Of a stretch of 10,143 nucleotides of DNA, positions 1 to 7,560 are shown piece by piece. Source of the stretch: DASWDH01 sp035318505 (GTDB lineage Bacteria > Myxococcota_A > Polyangia > Polyangiales > Polyangiaceae); the NCBI GenBank assembly GCA_035318505.1, contig DATHEQ010000029.1:1-10143 (forward strand), in the 5' to 3' direction. Both the position numbers and the translations under genes were made by a program. Position 1 is the stretch's first letter. Each line of letters begins with the position of its first letter. Below the pieces are notes generated by a model that did no database searches, was not told the origin of the DNA, and worked only from the letters and a program-made list of their open reading frames with translations.

Positions 1-427
1 GGTTCGCGTCCTGCTCGAAGGCGATGAGCGCACCCATGCGGTGACGCGCGAGCTCGGTGGCCGACGCGACCACCTCGTCGATGACGCGCGACTCTTGCGC
101 CCGCGCGAACCCTCCGAGAAACGCGCGGCTGCCGACCCGCATGAGGCCGCGCCGGATGTCGTTCTGGAAGACGACCACCACGATGAGGATGATCGACGAG
201 AGCAGCGTCGAAAGCAGGTTGAGCAGCGTGATGAGGGCCAGCCATTTGGCCGCCAAATACACGAGGAAAATAAGGATGAGTCCCGTACCCATCTGCATCG
301 CGCGCGTTCCGCGGAGCACGAGCAGGGCGCGGTAAATGACGTAGGTGACAATCAGAAGGTCGAATAGATCGGTGAGAACCTGACCTGCAGGCCGCGGCGT
401 GAACAGGTGCAGCAAGCCTTCAGGCAT
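1..427 (-). CDS. cdaA: Diadenylate cyclase CdaA, N-terminal part (cut by left edge)
   Basis: CdaA makes the second messenger c-di-AMP from two ATP at the inner membrane. The visible 142 residues are the amino end. Three hydrophobic helices lie at about 20-38, 45-63 and 65-88, followed by the juxtamembrane signature VVFQNDIRRGLMRVGS (about 85-100). The start of the DisA_N/DAC domain comes next, ending in MGALIAFEQDAN (131-142), which matches the typical CdaA GALIVFE strand. The catalytic DGA and RHR motifs would lie beyond the window, so activity cannot be judged. The ATG at 427-425 lies inside the last codons of folP (shared ATGCCTGA, 8-nt overlap), which implies translational coupling. In related bacteria the next genes are usually ybbR/cdaR and glmM, but this cannot be seen here. 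The family call is firm; the symbol is by family resemblance. Confidence 0.93.
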   Translation of the reverse strand, partial: MPEGLLHLFTPRPAGQVLTDLFDLLIVTYVIYRALLVLRGTRAMQMGTGLILIFLVYLAAKWLALITLLNLLSTLLSSIILIVVVVFQNDIRRGLMRVGSRAFLGGFARAQESRVIDEVVASATELARHRMGALIAFEQDAN

Positions 428-1280
428 GTGCCTCCCCGAGGGCGCGGCGCATCGCTAGAGCTTGTTTGACCTCGGCCACGTCGTGCACGCGCAAGATGTT
501 TGCTCCGCCGTCGGCTGCGGCGAGACAAGCGGCGATGGTGCCGCCCAGGCGTTCCCTCGGTGCGGCCTCGGAGCCCGTCGCTTTGGCGATGAACGATTTG
601 CGGCTGGGGCCGACCAGTACTGGCGCGCCGAGCGCGGCGAACTCGCCGAGACGGCGCAGCAGCTCGAGCGAATGCGCGGCGTTCTTCATGTAGCCGAGCC
701 CGGGGTCGAACACGATCTCGCCCGCTGGGACGCCGCTCTCGACCGCGCGCTCGCGCGCGGCTCGCCATTCGCGGGCCACGTCGGCAACGACGTCGCCGTA
801 CGCGTTGCCCGCGGCATCGGAGTAGCCGCGCATGGCACTCATCGACCCTCGCGCGTGCATGATAACGAGCGCGCCGCCAGCTTCTGCGACCACGCGTCCG
901 AGCTCGGGATCCGCCAAACAGGACACGTCGTTGATGATCGATGCGCCCTCGGCAAGCGCGTAGCGCGCCACCGCGGGGCTCGTCGTATCGACGGAAACGA
1001 CGGCGCGACGCTCGCGGGCTGCATGGATCAAAGGATGCCGGATGCGCTCGATCTGTTCAGTGGGAGAGACGGGCGACGACCCCGGTCGGGTCGATTCTCC
1101 ACCGATATCAACGATGTCGGCCCCTTGTTCGAGCAGCTCGTCGACCCGCCGTTTGGACGCGTCCGCGGAGAGGTATTGCCCCCCGTCGCTGAAGGAGTCG
1201 GGCGTCACGTTGAGGACCCCCATGAGCAGGACTCTCCGATCTGATTTCGATAGATCGAAGAGTCTGATGAGGGGACTCAC
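420..1280 (-). CDS. folP: Dihydropteroate synthase
   Basis: This cytosolic folate enzyme condenses p-aminobenzoate with dihydropterin pyrophosphate and is the sulfonamide target. All the usual DHPS motifs are present in 286 residues, the normal length: MGVLNVTPDSFSDGG (20-34), DIGGESTRPGS (58-68), SVDTT (96-100), IINDVS (115-120), FDPGLGYMKN (191-200), GPSRKSF (224-230) and RVHD (264-267). Expected ligand residues are intact: N24, T64, D98, N118, D192, K228, R264 and H266. F30 and P66, at positions where sulfonamide-resistance changes are known in other species, are wild-type. The start is GTG at 1280. AGGGG ends 6 nt upstream and could be a Shine-Dalgarno or part of a -10 box. An overlapping ATG at 1282 runs straight into TGA, so it is not the start. 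The 3' end overlaps cdaA by 8 nt, and the pair forms an operon. Confidence 0.97.
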   Translation of the reverse strand: MSPLIRLFDLSKSDRRVLLMGVLNVTPDSFSDGGQYLSADASKRRVDELLEQGADIVDIGGESTRPGSSPVSPTEQIERIRHPLIHAARERRAVVSVDTTSPAVARYALAEGASIINDVSCLADPELGRVVAEAGGALVIMHARGSMSAMRGYSDAAGNAYGDVVADVAREWRAARERAVESGVPAGEIVFDPGLGYMKNAAHSLELLRRLGEFAALGAPVLVGPSRKSFIAKATGSEAAPRERLGGTIAACLAAADGGANILRVHDVAEVKQALAMRRALGEAHA

Positions 1281-1286
1281 ATCTGA

Positions 1287-1315
1287 CCCCTAGCAAGCTC
1301 TGGGCCGCCGAGCAA
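1287..1315 (-). promoter_or_regulatory. Candidate sigma-70-like promoter of folP-cdaA
   Basis: Read on the minus strand, TTGCTC (1315-1310), a 17-nt spacer ending in TTGC, then TAGGGG (1292-1287). The spacing is ideal and the -10 has a TG extension, but each hexamer is only a partial match. Transcription would begin about at the GTG start codon (1280), giving a nearly leaderless mRNA. The AGGGG could instead be a Shine-Dalgarno sequence, so the promoter reading is tentative. Confidence 0.35.
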
Positions 1316-1328
1316 ATCGTTAGATTTG
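1313..1328. promoter_or_regulatory. Perfect inverted repeat, possible operator at folP
   Basis: CAAATC-gtta-GATTTG is a perfect 6-bp dyad with a 4-bp centre. It is notably AT-rich for this genome and overlaps the candidate folP -35 (1310-1315) by three bases. The position suits a repressor or activator site. No cognate protein is evident in the window, and chance cannot be excluded. Confidence 0.35.
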
Positions 1329-1575
1329 TCCAGGCAATCGCGCGTGGGTCAAAAATCTGTCACCGTGCGGGGCCTCGGCCGGACTTGACCCTCTGCCCTC
1401 TTGAGCCTTAGCGTCGAGGGACGCCGTGACCGATTGCGCGGGCCGCAGCCTCCGCGCGATGCAAAAGGCGAAACCTGGCTACTTGGACGATCGCGATCGG
1501 GCATGGCAAGGACTGACACCTGTGCTGCTAGGGTGGGAGGGTTAAGCCCGCCGGTGAGGGCGTAGGGCGCGAACC

Positions 1576-3456
1576 ATGCTTCGAACGCGCATTCGAGCTG
1601 GAACCGTGGCCGGGGTCGTCCTCAGCCTTGTCTTCGCGGTCGCACTCTGCGCCGTGCAGTCGTTCGAGCTCTTCATCGACGCATGGACGCCCCAGCTCGG
1701 TGAAACGACCGTGGTCACCCTGCGGGTTCCTTACGGTCCTCGGATCGTCCGCAACATGTACTCCGGCGGGTCCAACCTTTCCTACGAGCACACGCGCATC
1801 ATCATTCCGGCCGGCACGCTGCTCTCGGAGCAAAACCAGGATCACCGCGCGGCGGTGGCCTACGACTCGATCCGCCGCCCGCCGCGCGGCACGCGGCTCC
1901 TCGCCTACGCCGTCATCGACTTTACGCTCGGTATGCTTTTGACTGCATACCTGCGGCGCTTTGGGCAAAACCGCGTCCGTCTTTTGCGCACGCAAATCGG
2001 CTTGTTCGTGGCGATGCTCCTGATGTCGGTCGTGGTCAAAGTGATGCTGCTCTTCACCGGTCTGCCTGAATTCTGGGTGCCGGTCGCGGCGCTGCCGCTC
2101 TGGGTATCGCTCGCATTCGATCGGCGCACCGCTTTTCTCGTCAGCCTGGTGCTCGCCTTCGTGGCCTCGAGTTTCCTGCGCTTCGATCTGATGCTGCTCA
2201 CCGTCGTCCTGGTGCGCGGCATGGCGGCGAGCCTCCTTTTTCTCGATCGCAAACACCCGCGGCAGATGGTGCCCGCCGGCGCGCTGGCCGGGCTCTTCGC
2301 GTGCGGTCTCTTCGCGGCGATCAGCGTCGTCTTCGAAGGGAGCTTCGACGTCGCGAACGACTTGTCGCAGCCCGGGCATTCCATGCTGGTCGCCAACTTC
2401 GGGGGAGGCGTGGTGGCCGGCGCGCTTGCGCTCTTGCTCCGCGACGCCGCGGAACGGCTCCTCGGGGCGGTATCACGCGACAAGCTCCTCGACCTCACCG
2501 ATCTCGAGCAACCGCTCTTGCAGAAGATGGCGCGCGAAGCGCCGGGATCGTGGGAGCACGCGCGCGCGATGGCGAACCTCGCCGAGGCGGCGGCGAGCGC
2601 GGTGGGCGCCGACGCGCTCCTCGTGCGGGCCGGCGCCTACTTTCACGATCTCGGCAAGACCGTTCAACCCAAGTATTTCGTGGAGAACTTGAGCCCCGGC
2701 GAAGAGAGCCCGCACGAAGACCTCGAGCCGGAAGTGTCGGCCGATGCCATCATGGCGCACGTCGTTTCGGGCGCCAAAATTCTGCGCGAAGGAGGCATCC
2801 CCGAGCCCGTCGTGGAGTTCGCCTACACGCACCACGGCACGCAGGTCGTCGAATACTTCTGGCACAAGTGCATCAACGCCGGAAATCCGAAGGCGCTCAC
2901 CGAAGAGCACTTCCGTTACCCCGGCATGAAACCGCAGACGAAGGAGACTGCCATTCTCATGCTGGTCGACTCCATCGAAGCCGCGTCGCGCACGATCGAG
3001 CCGCCGGAACGCGAGAAGTTCGAGGAGATGATCCAGCGCATCATTTTCACCAAGTTGCGGGGCGGACAACTCGACGAGAGCGGCCTCACCGTGGCCGACC
3101 TTCGCACCCTCGTCACGCGCATGAGCGACACCTTGGTGAACATGTTCCACCATCGCATCCGCTATCCCTGGCAGGATCAGCGACGCGTCACGACGCCGGG
3201 CGTGGTGCCCTCTGCTCCCGGGGTCGCCTCCATCTCCGTTCGCGGCACGATGTCGTCGGCGCCGCCGAGTGTGCTCGAGCGCGGCACGCCTTCCGTGCCG
3301 GCCGAAAGTGGATCGATGGCGCCGCGCGACCGTGAACCGCCGCCCTCGATCATCGTCGGTCCACCCCTCTCGCTCGTTCCGTCGCCGGCCAGCGTGCCCC
3401 CCTCGCAAGAGAGCGCGCCCAGCACCGCCCCCAGTTTTCCTCAGAAAAAGAGCTGA
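1576..3456 (+). CDS. pgpH: PgpH-type 7TM-HD phosphodiesterase, probable c-di-AMP hydrolase
   Basis: A 626-residue membrane protein whose likely role is hydrolysis of c-di-AMP to pApA by a cytosolic metal-dependent HD domain. TM1 is at about 11-30, an extracytoplasmic segment at about 31-107, and six further helices between about 108 and 290 (7TMR-HD layout). The HD domain spans about 310-530 and has the complete metal set: H328 (SWEHARAM), H357-D358 (YFHDLGK), H395 (MAHVV), H419-H420 (YTHHGT) and D465 (LVDSIEA). The spacings and the closing FHHRIRYPWQ motif are those of PgpH/YqfF proteins. Two oddities stand out. The extracytoplasmic part is about 75 residues, where Firmicute PgpH has a 7TMR-HDED domain of well over 200. 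There is also a Pro/Ser-rich, probably disordered tail of about 90 residues (536-626). The gene is divergent from folP-cdaA, whose product makes the presumed substrate. Substrate choice is inferred from family and context. Confidence 0.88.
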   Translation: MLRTRIRAGTVAGVVLSLVFAVALCAVQSFELFIDAWTPQLGETTVVTLRVPYGPRIVRNMYSGGSNLSYEHTRIIIPAGTLLSEQNQDHRAAVAYDSIRRPPRGTRLLAYAVIDFTLGMLLTAYLRRFGQNRVRLLRTQIGLFVAMLLMSVVVKVMLLFTGLPEFWVPVAALPLWVSLAFDRRTAFLVSLVLAFVASSFLRFDLMLLTVVLVRGMAASLLFLDRKHPRQMVPAGALAGLFACGLFAAISVVFEGSFDVANDLSQPGHSMLVANFGGGVVAGALALLLRDAAERLLGAVSRDKLLDLTDLEQPLLQKMAREAPGSWEHARAMANLAEAAASAVGADALLVRAGAYFHDLGKTVQPKYFVENLSPGEESPHEDLEPEVSADAIMAHVVSGAKILREGGIPEPVVEFAYTHHGTQVVEYFWHKCINAGNPKALTEEHFRYPGMKPQTKETAILMLVDSIEAASRTIEPPEREKFEEMIQRIIFTKLRGGQLDESGLTVADLRTLVTRMSDTLVNMFHHRIRYPWQDQRRVTTPGVVPSAPGVASISVRGTMSSAPPSVLERGTPSVPAESGSMAPRDREPPPSIIVGPPLSLVPSPASVPPSQESAPSTAPSFPQKKS

Positions 3457-3495
3457 ACCACCCAATCGTCATTCACCGCCACGCGAGAGTCGATC

Positions 3496-5214
3496 ATGAA
3501 CGAGCAGAGCTTCATGAAGTCGCTGTTCCACGGGGTCGTTGCCGAGGAGCTCATCTATCCGTTTCCCGAGCTCAGTCGGGACGAGCGCGACAACACCACC
3601 ATGATTCTCGAGAGCGTGCGCAAGTTCATCGAGAGCAGCGTCGATCCGGTGAAAATCGATCGCGAGCAGACCATCCCCCAACAAGTGCTCGACGGGATGA
3701 AAGAGCTCGGCCTCTTCGGCATGATCATTCCCCAAGAGCACGGCGGGATCGGGCTTTCGGCGAGCTCCTACGCGCGCGTCGTGCAGGAAGTCGCCGCCTA
3801 CGACGCCTCTTTGGCCGTGACGCTCGGCGCGCACCAATCGATCGGCTTGAAAGGCATTCTCCTCTTCGGCACCGAAGAGCAGCGCGCGGAGTACCTGCCC
3901 AAGCTCGCGTCGGGGGAGAAGATCGCAGCCTTCGCCTTGACCGAGCCTTCCGCGGGATCCGACGCCGCCGCCATTCAGACGCGCGCCGAAGCGCTTCCCG
4001 ACGGCAGCGGCTACGTGCTGAATGGTTCGAAGATCTGGATCACCAACGGTGGCTTCGCCGACATCTTCACGGTCTTCGCTCGCACCTCGGCGCCCGACGC
4101 CGGGCAGAAACCGAAGATCACGGCTTTCATCGTAGAGCGCGGGATGGGGGTGAAGAACGGCCCGCCCGAGCACAAGCTCGGTATCCGCGGCTCGTCGACG
4201 ACGGAGGTGTTCTTCGAAGACGTGCGCGTTCCCAAGAAGAACATCCTCGGCGAGGTGGGGCGCGGTTTCAAAGTGGCAATGGAAGTACTGAACTCGGGGC
4301 GCCTCGGTCTCGCCGCGGGATCGGTGGGCGGCAGCAAGCGCCTCATCCAAATGGCGGTCGATCGCGTGCAGGAGCGCAAGGCGTTCGGCCGTCCCATCGG
4401 CGAGTTCGGCCTCATCAAGGACAAGATCGCGGTGATGATGGCGGACACCTTCGCCATGGAGTCGATGACGTACCTGACCGCGGGTCTCGTCGACGGCAAG
4501 GTGTCCGACTATTCGCTGGAGAGCGCTATTTGCAAAGTATACGCGTCGGAGACCTTGTGGCGCGTCGTCAACGAGACGCTGCAAATAGCGGCCGGCATCG
4601 GGTACATGCAGGAATACCCCTACGAGCGCACGCTGCGCGACAGCCGCATCAATCTCATCTTCGAAGGGACCAACGAGATCCTCCGCTGCTTCGTGGCGCT
4701 CTCCGGTATGCAGGGGCCGGGCAAGGAGCTCGCCGAGGTGGTGCGCGCGATGCGCGAGCCCATCAAAGGCTTCGGCCTGCTCTCGGATTTCGCGGTGCGC
4801 AAGGCGCGCAGCGCGCTGCGCCGGGAGCGTATGACGCGCGCCCACCCCGTGCTCAATCGCGAAGCGGTCATCTTCGAGGAGTACACCGCCGAGCTCAGCA
4901 AACAGGTCGACAAGGTGCTGCGCAAGCACGGGCGCGAGATCGCCGAAATGCAGTACACGCAAAAGCGCGTGGCCGACATGGCGATTGACCTCTACGCCAT
5001 CGCCGCCGTCCTCTCGCGCACCACGCGCGCCATCGAGAAACGCGGCGAAGACGGCGCCCGCCGCGAAATCGATCTCACGACCATCTTCGTAGCCGCCGCC
5101 GAGCGAAGACTCGAAGAACAAGTGCGCTCGTTCGACAAGAACGACGACGAACTCCGCAAATCAGTCGCCTCCCGCGCCTATCTCGACGGCGGCTACCCGT
5201 TCGACGTAATTTAG
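3496..5214 (+). CDS. Acyl-CoA dehydrogenase, VLCAD/ACAD9-like
   Basis: This FAD enzyme should catalyse the first step of beta-oxidation, turning long-chain acyl-CoA into trans-2-enoyl-CoA. The N-terminal helical domain covers about 25-145. The beta domain has the flavin/substrate motifs FALTEPSAGSDA (146-157) and WITNGG (181-186). The C-terminal helical domain has RKAFGRPIGEFGLIKDKIA (about 294-312) and IFEGTNEILRCFVALSG (388-404), with E390 as the presumed catalytic base. That Glu position and the following FVALSG-type run resemble VLCAD/ACAD9 rather than short-chain enzymes. The length (572) and the extra helical region (about 410-572) agree, and such extensions mediate membrane association in VLCAD. 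The ATG at 3496 has a weak CGAGAG upstream (3484-3489). It starts 39 nt after pgpH and may be cotranscribed, though the functions are unrelated. The exact chain-length preference is not proven. Confidence 0.93.
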   Translation: MNEQSFMKSLFHGVVAEELIYPFPELSRDERDNTTMILESVRKFIESSVDPVKIDREQTIPQQVLDGMKELGLFGMIIPQEHGGIGLSASSYARVVQEVAAYDASLAVTLGAHQSIGLKGILLFGTEEQRAEYLPKLASGEKIAAFALTEPSAGSDAAAIQTRAEALPDGSGYVLNGSKIWITNGGFADIFTVFARTSAPDAGQKPKITAFIVERGMGVKNGPPEHKLGIRGSSTTEVFFEDVRVPKKNILGEVGRGFKVAMEVLNSGRLGLAAGSVGGSKRLIQMAVDRVQERKAFGRPIGEFGLIKDKIAVMMADTFAMESMTYLTAGLVDGKVSDYSLESAICKVYASETLWRVVNETLQIAAGIGYMQEYPYERTLRDSRINLIFEGTNEILRCFVALSGMQGPGKELAEVVRAMREPIKGFGLLSDFAVRKARSALRRERMTRAHPVLNREAVIFEEYTAELSKQVDKVLRKHGREIAEMQYTQKRVADMAIDLYAIAAVLSRTTRAIEKRGEDGARREIDLTTIFVAAAERRLEEQVRSFDKNDDELRKSVASRAYLDGGYPFDVI

Positions 5215-5286
5215 AAGCCCTACCCGGCCCTACGCCTTGGAACGCGCCGCGTTGACCAGTGACGCGCGCCCGCCCAATAGGCTCGT

Positions 5287-5444
5287 CCGGAGGTGCCCTT
5301 CGGACGGCTCCGGCCAGCGCAAGTCCGCTCCCCCCCATATGGCTCGCTCCGCCCACGCCGGCCCCCCCAACCATTCCTCACTTCGCTGCGTTTCCCCGCC
5401 GAATCCGGTCTGCGCCGGCCGGAACCGTCCGAAGGCACCTCCGG
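5287..5444. repeat. 158-bp element with long terminal inverted repeats (MITE/REP-like)
   Basis: This fills half of the 310-nt non-coding gap between the acyl-CoA dehydrogenase and the response regulator. The left arm (5287-5321) and the reverse complement of the right arm (5444-5411) align over 35 columns with 32 matches, one single-base bulge and two mismatches. Each arm begins CCGGAGGTGCC and ends GCGCA. The 89-nt centre holds two C7 runs (5330-5336 and 5362-5368) and CATATG. No transposase and no clear target-site duplication were seen. It begins 72 nt after the dehydrogenase stop and ends 80 nt before the regulator ATG, so the transcript hairpin could also end or stabilise mRNA. Only one copy is present in this window, and mobility is inferred from structure. 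The rest of the gap (5215-5286 and 5445-5484) shows nothing recognisable. Confidence 0.75.
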
Positions 5445-5484
5445 CGGCCGATCCCAGCAGCGCCGTCAAAAAGCGATTCAAATA

Positions 5485-5515
5485 TTGCGAACTCGCCCAC
5501 GCGACCTGGTAAAGT
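5485..5515 (+). promoter_or_regulatory. Candidate promoter of the response regulator
   Basis: TTGCGA (5485-5490), a 19-nt spacer, then an extended -10, TGG-TAAAGT (5507-5515). The -10 matches TATAAT at 4 of 6 positions and has the TG extension, while the spacer is long. A transcript starting about 7 nt downstream would begin only a few bases before the ATG at 5525, which argues against the earlier in-frame TTG at 5516 as start. The site lies in a locally AT-rich patch just after the inverted-repeat element. Confidence 0.35.
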
Positions 5516-5524
5516 TTGCATACC

Positions 5525-6888
<1,364 letters not shown>

Positions 6889-6889
<1 letters not shown>

Positions 6890-6905
6890 GGCCGCCGGGG
6901 CCTTT
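6889..6905 (+). terminator. Possible weak terminator after the response regulator
   Basis: AGGCC-gccgg-GGCCT followed by TT starts on the last base of the stop codon. It has a five-pair stem, a 5-nt loop and a very short T tract. It could end the regulator transcript, but the stem is short and the T run poor, so some readthrough toward the next gene is possible. Confidence 0.35.
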
Positions 6906-6934
6906 CCGCCGTCGGAGAACACGCAAGGACAGGC

Positions 6935-6964
6935 TTGCGCTCCGAGAGCGCGTGTTGCTAGGCT
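6935..6964 (+). promoter_or_regulatory. Candidate promoter of the small exported protein
   Basis: TTGCGC (6935-6940), an 18-nt spacer, then TAGGCT (6959-6964) preceded by TTGC (extended -10). The -10 end is 7 nt before the ATG at 6972, so the transcript would start at or next to the start codon. There is no Shine-Dalgarno-like sequence in that gap, which favours the promoter reading. Confidence 0.4.
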
Positions 6965-6971
6965 CCCCGCC

Positions 6972-7517
6972 ATGCAAAATAGCCGAGCGAAAGCGTGGAA
7001 ACTGCTGGCCAGCACAGCCCCTCTGTCCCTGGCCTGCGCCGGCGCGCTCGCCTGTTACAGCATGGATCCGCCGGCCCAGCCTCCGACGCGAGACCCGCTC
7101 TCCGAGCCTGCTTCCTCGGCCGACCCGACGATGATGGCGCCTTCCGGTATGAAGACGGTGGCCCCGGAAGAAGAGCACAAGAAGATGGTGTTCGACGACG
7201 CGCAGGCCAAGACCATGCTGGCGCGCGCGGCAGCCAATGCCCATACCTGCGTCGAAGTCGTGCCCAAGGATCAGCCGCACGGTACGGGCACGATGCTCGT
7301 TACGTTCGCAGGCGCCGGCAAGAGCACCAGCGCCTCCATTGCCGCGCCTTTCGACAATACGCCCATCGGCCAGTGCGCGACGCGCGCCTTCGTGGGGATC
7401 ATCGTCTCGCCGTTCGACGGCGCCGACGTGGAGATGACCTACGAGGTCAACCTGAACCCCGACCCGAAGAAGGCCGACGCCAAGGGGAAGAAGGAAGCGC
7501 CGGCCAAAAAGAAGTAG
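6972..7517 (+). CDS. Small exported protein, probable lipoprotein, function unknown
   Basis: I do not recognise a named family. The 181-residue product starts with a basic n-region and hydrophobic stretch (about 11-28) ending GALAC-YS, so C28 may be lipidated, although the -3 Ala is a poor lipobox. A Pro/Ser/Ala-rich spacer (about 31-70) leads to a compact domain (about 72-163): HTCVEVVP around C93, then GTGTMLVTFAGAGKSTSASI, then TPIGQCATRAFVGIIVSPFDG around C135, and MTYEVNLN. This strand-Gly-strand, Cys, then (V/P)PF-G pattern recalls C-terminal domains of myxobacterial AgmX/TonB-like proteins. That comparison is from memory and unproven. C93 and C135 could form a disulfide. The tail (164-181) is Lys/Ala-rich. 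The start is ATG 6972; the same frame runs open upstream only because it is out of frame with the response regulator gene it crosses. A candidate promoter and a hairpin terminator frame it as a single-gene unit. Confidence 0.75.
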   Translation: MQNSRAKAWKLLASTAPLSLACAGALACYSMDPPAQPPTRDPLSEPASSADPTMMAPSGMKTVAPEEEHKKMVFDDAQAKTMLARAAANAHTCVEVVPKDQPHGTGTMLVTFAGAGKSTSASIAAPFDNTPIGQCATRAFVGIIVSPFDGADVEMTYEVNLNPDPKKADAKGKKEAPAKKK

Positions 7518-7545
7518 CGCTCGCGAACGCGCGAGCGCCGGTCTT
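7518..7545 (+). terminator. Hairpin terminator between convergent genes
   Basis: CGCTCGCG-aacg-CGCGAGCG is a perfect 8-bp stem with a 4-nt loop. It starts on the first base after the TAG of the small exported protein and is followed a few bases later by TCTTT. It lies in the 43-nt gap before the convergent tetR stop, so it could work in both directions. The T tract is short, as is common in GC-rich genomes. Confidence 0.6.
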
Positions 7546-7560
7546 TCTCGGAGCCTCGGC

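Larger units (their letters stand above)
1281..1575. other. Divergent intergenic region between folP and pgpH
   Basis: This 295-nt non-coding region must hold both divergent promoters. On the folP side are the candidate promoter and the dyad listed separately. For the plus-strand gene two weak -10/-35 options are visible. One is TTGACC (1385-1390), an 18-nt spacer and TAGCGT (1409-1414). The other is an extended -10, TGCTAGGGT (1526-1534), without a convincing -35. A 12-bp perfect palindrome, CGATCGCGATCG, lies at 1488-1499. TAGGG at 1563-1567 is a reasonable Shine-Dalgarno 8 nt before the ATG at 1576. No small ORF or RNA gene is supported here. Confidence 0.5.

Noticed and set aside
462..1244. 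260-codon plus-strand ORF opposite folP
   Set aside because: The minus-strand frame encodes a complete dihydropteroate synthase with all motifs; the plus ORF is an antisense shadow typical of GC-rich DNA.
3457..3495. Promoter or terminator between pgpH and the acyl-CoA dehydrogenase
   Set aside because: No hairpin with a T tract and no acceptable -35/-10 pair were found in the 39 nt; readthrough is the simpler reading.
3469..5121. 550-codon minus-strand ORF opposite the acyl-CoA dehydrogenase
   Set aside because: Its sequence is low-complexity, rich in Ala, Arg, His and Glu, and without motifs, while the plus frame encodes a full flavoenzyme.
5507..5519. Sigma-54 -24/-12 promoter (TGG...TTTGC) before the response regulator
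   Set aside because: Only 8 bases separate GG and GC where sigma-54 promoters need 10.
5516..5524. TTG start for the response regulator
   Set aside because: ATG at 5525 gives the standard receiver-domain N-terminus, and TTG would overlap or precede the likely transcript start.
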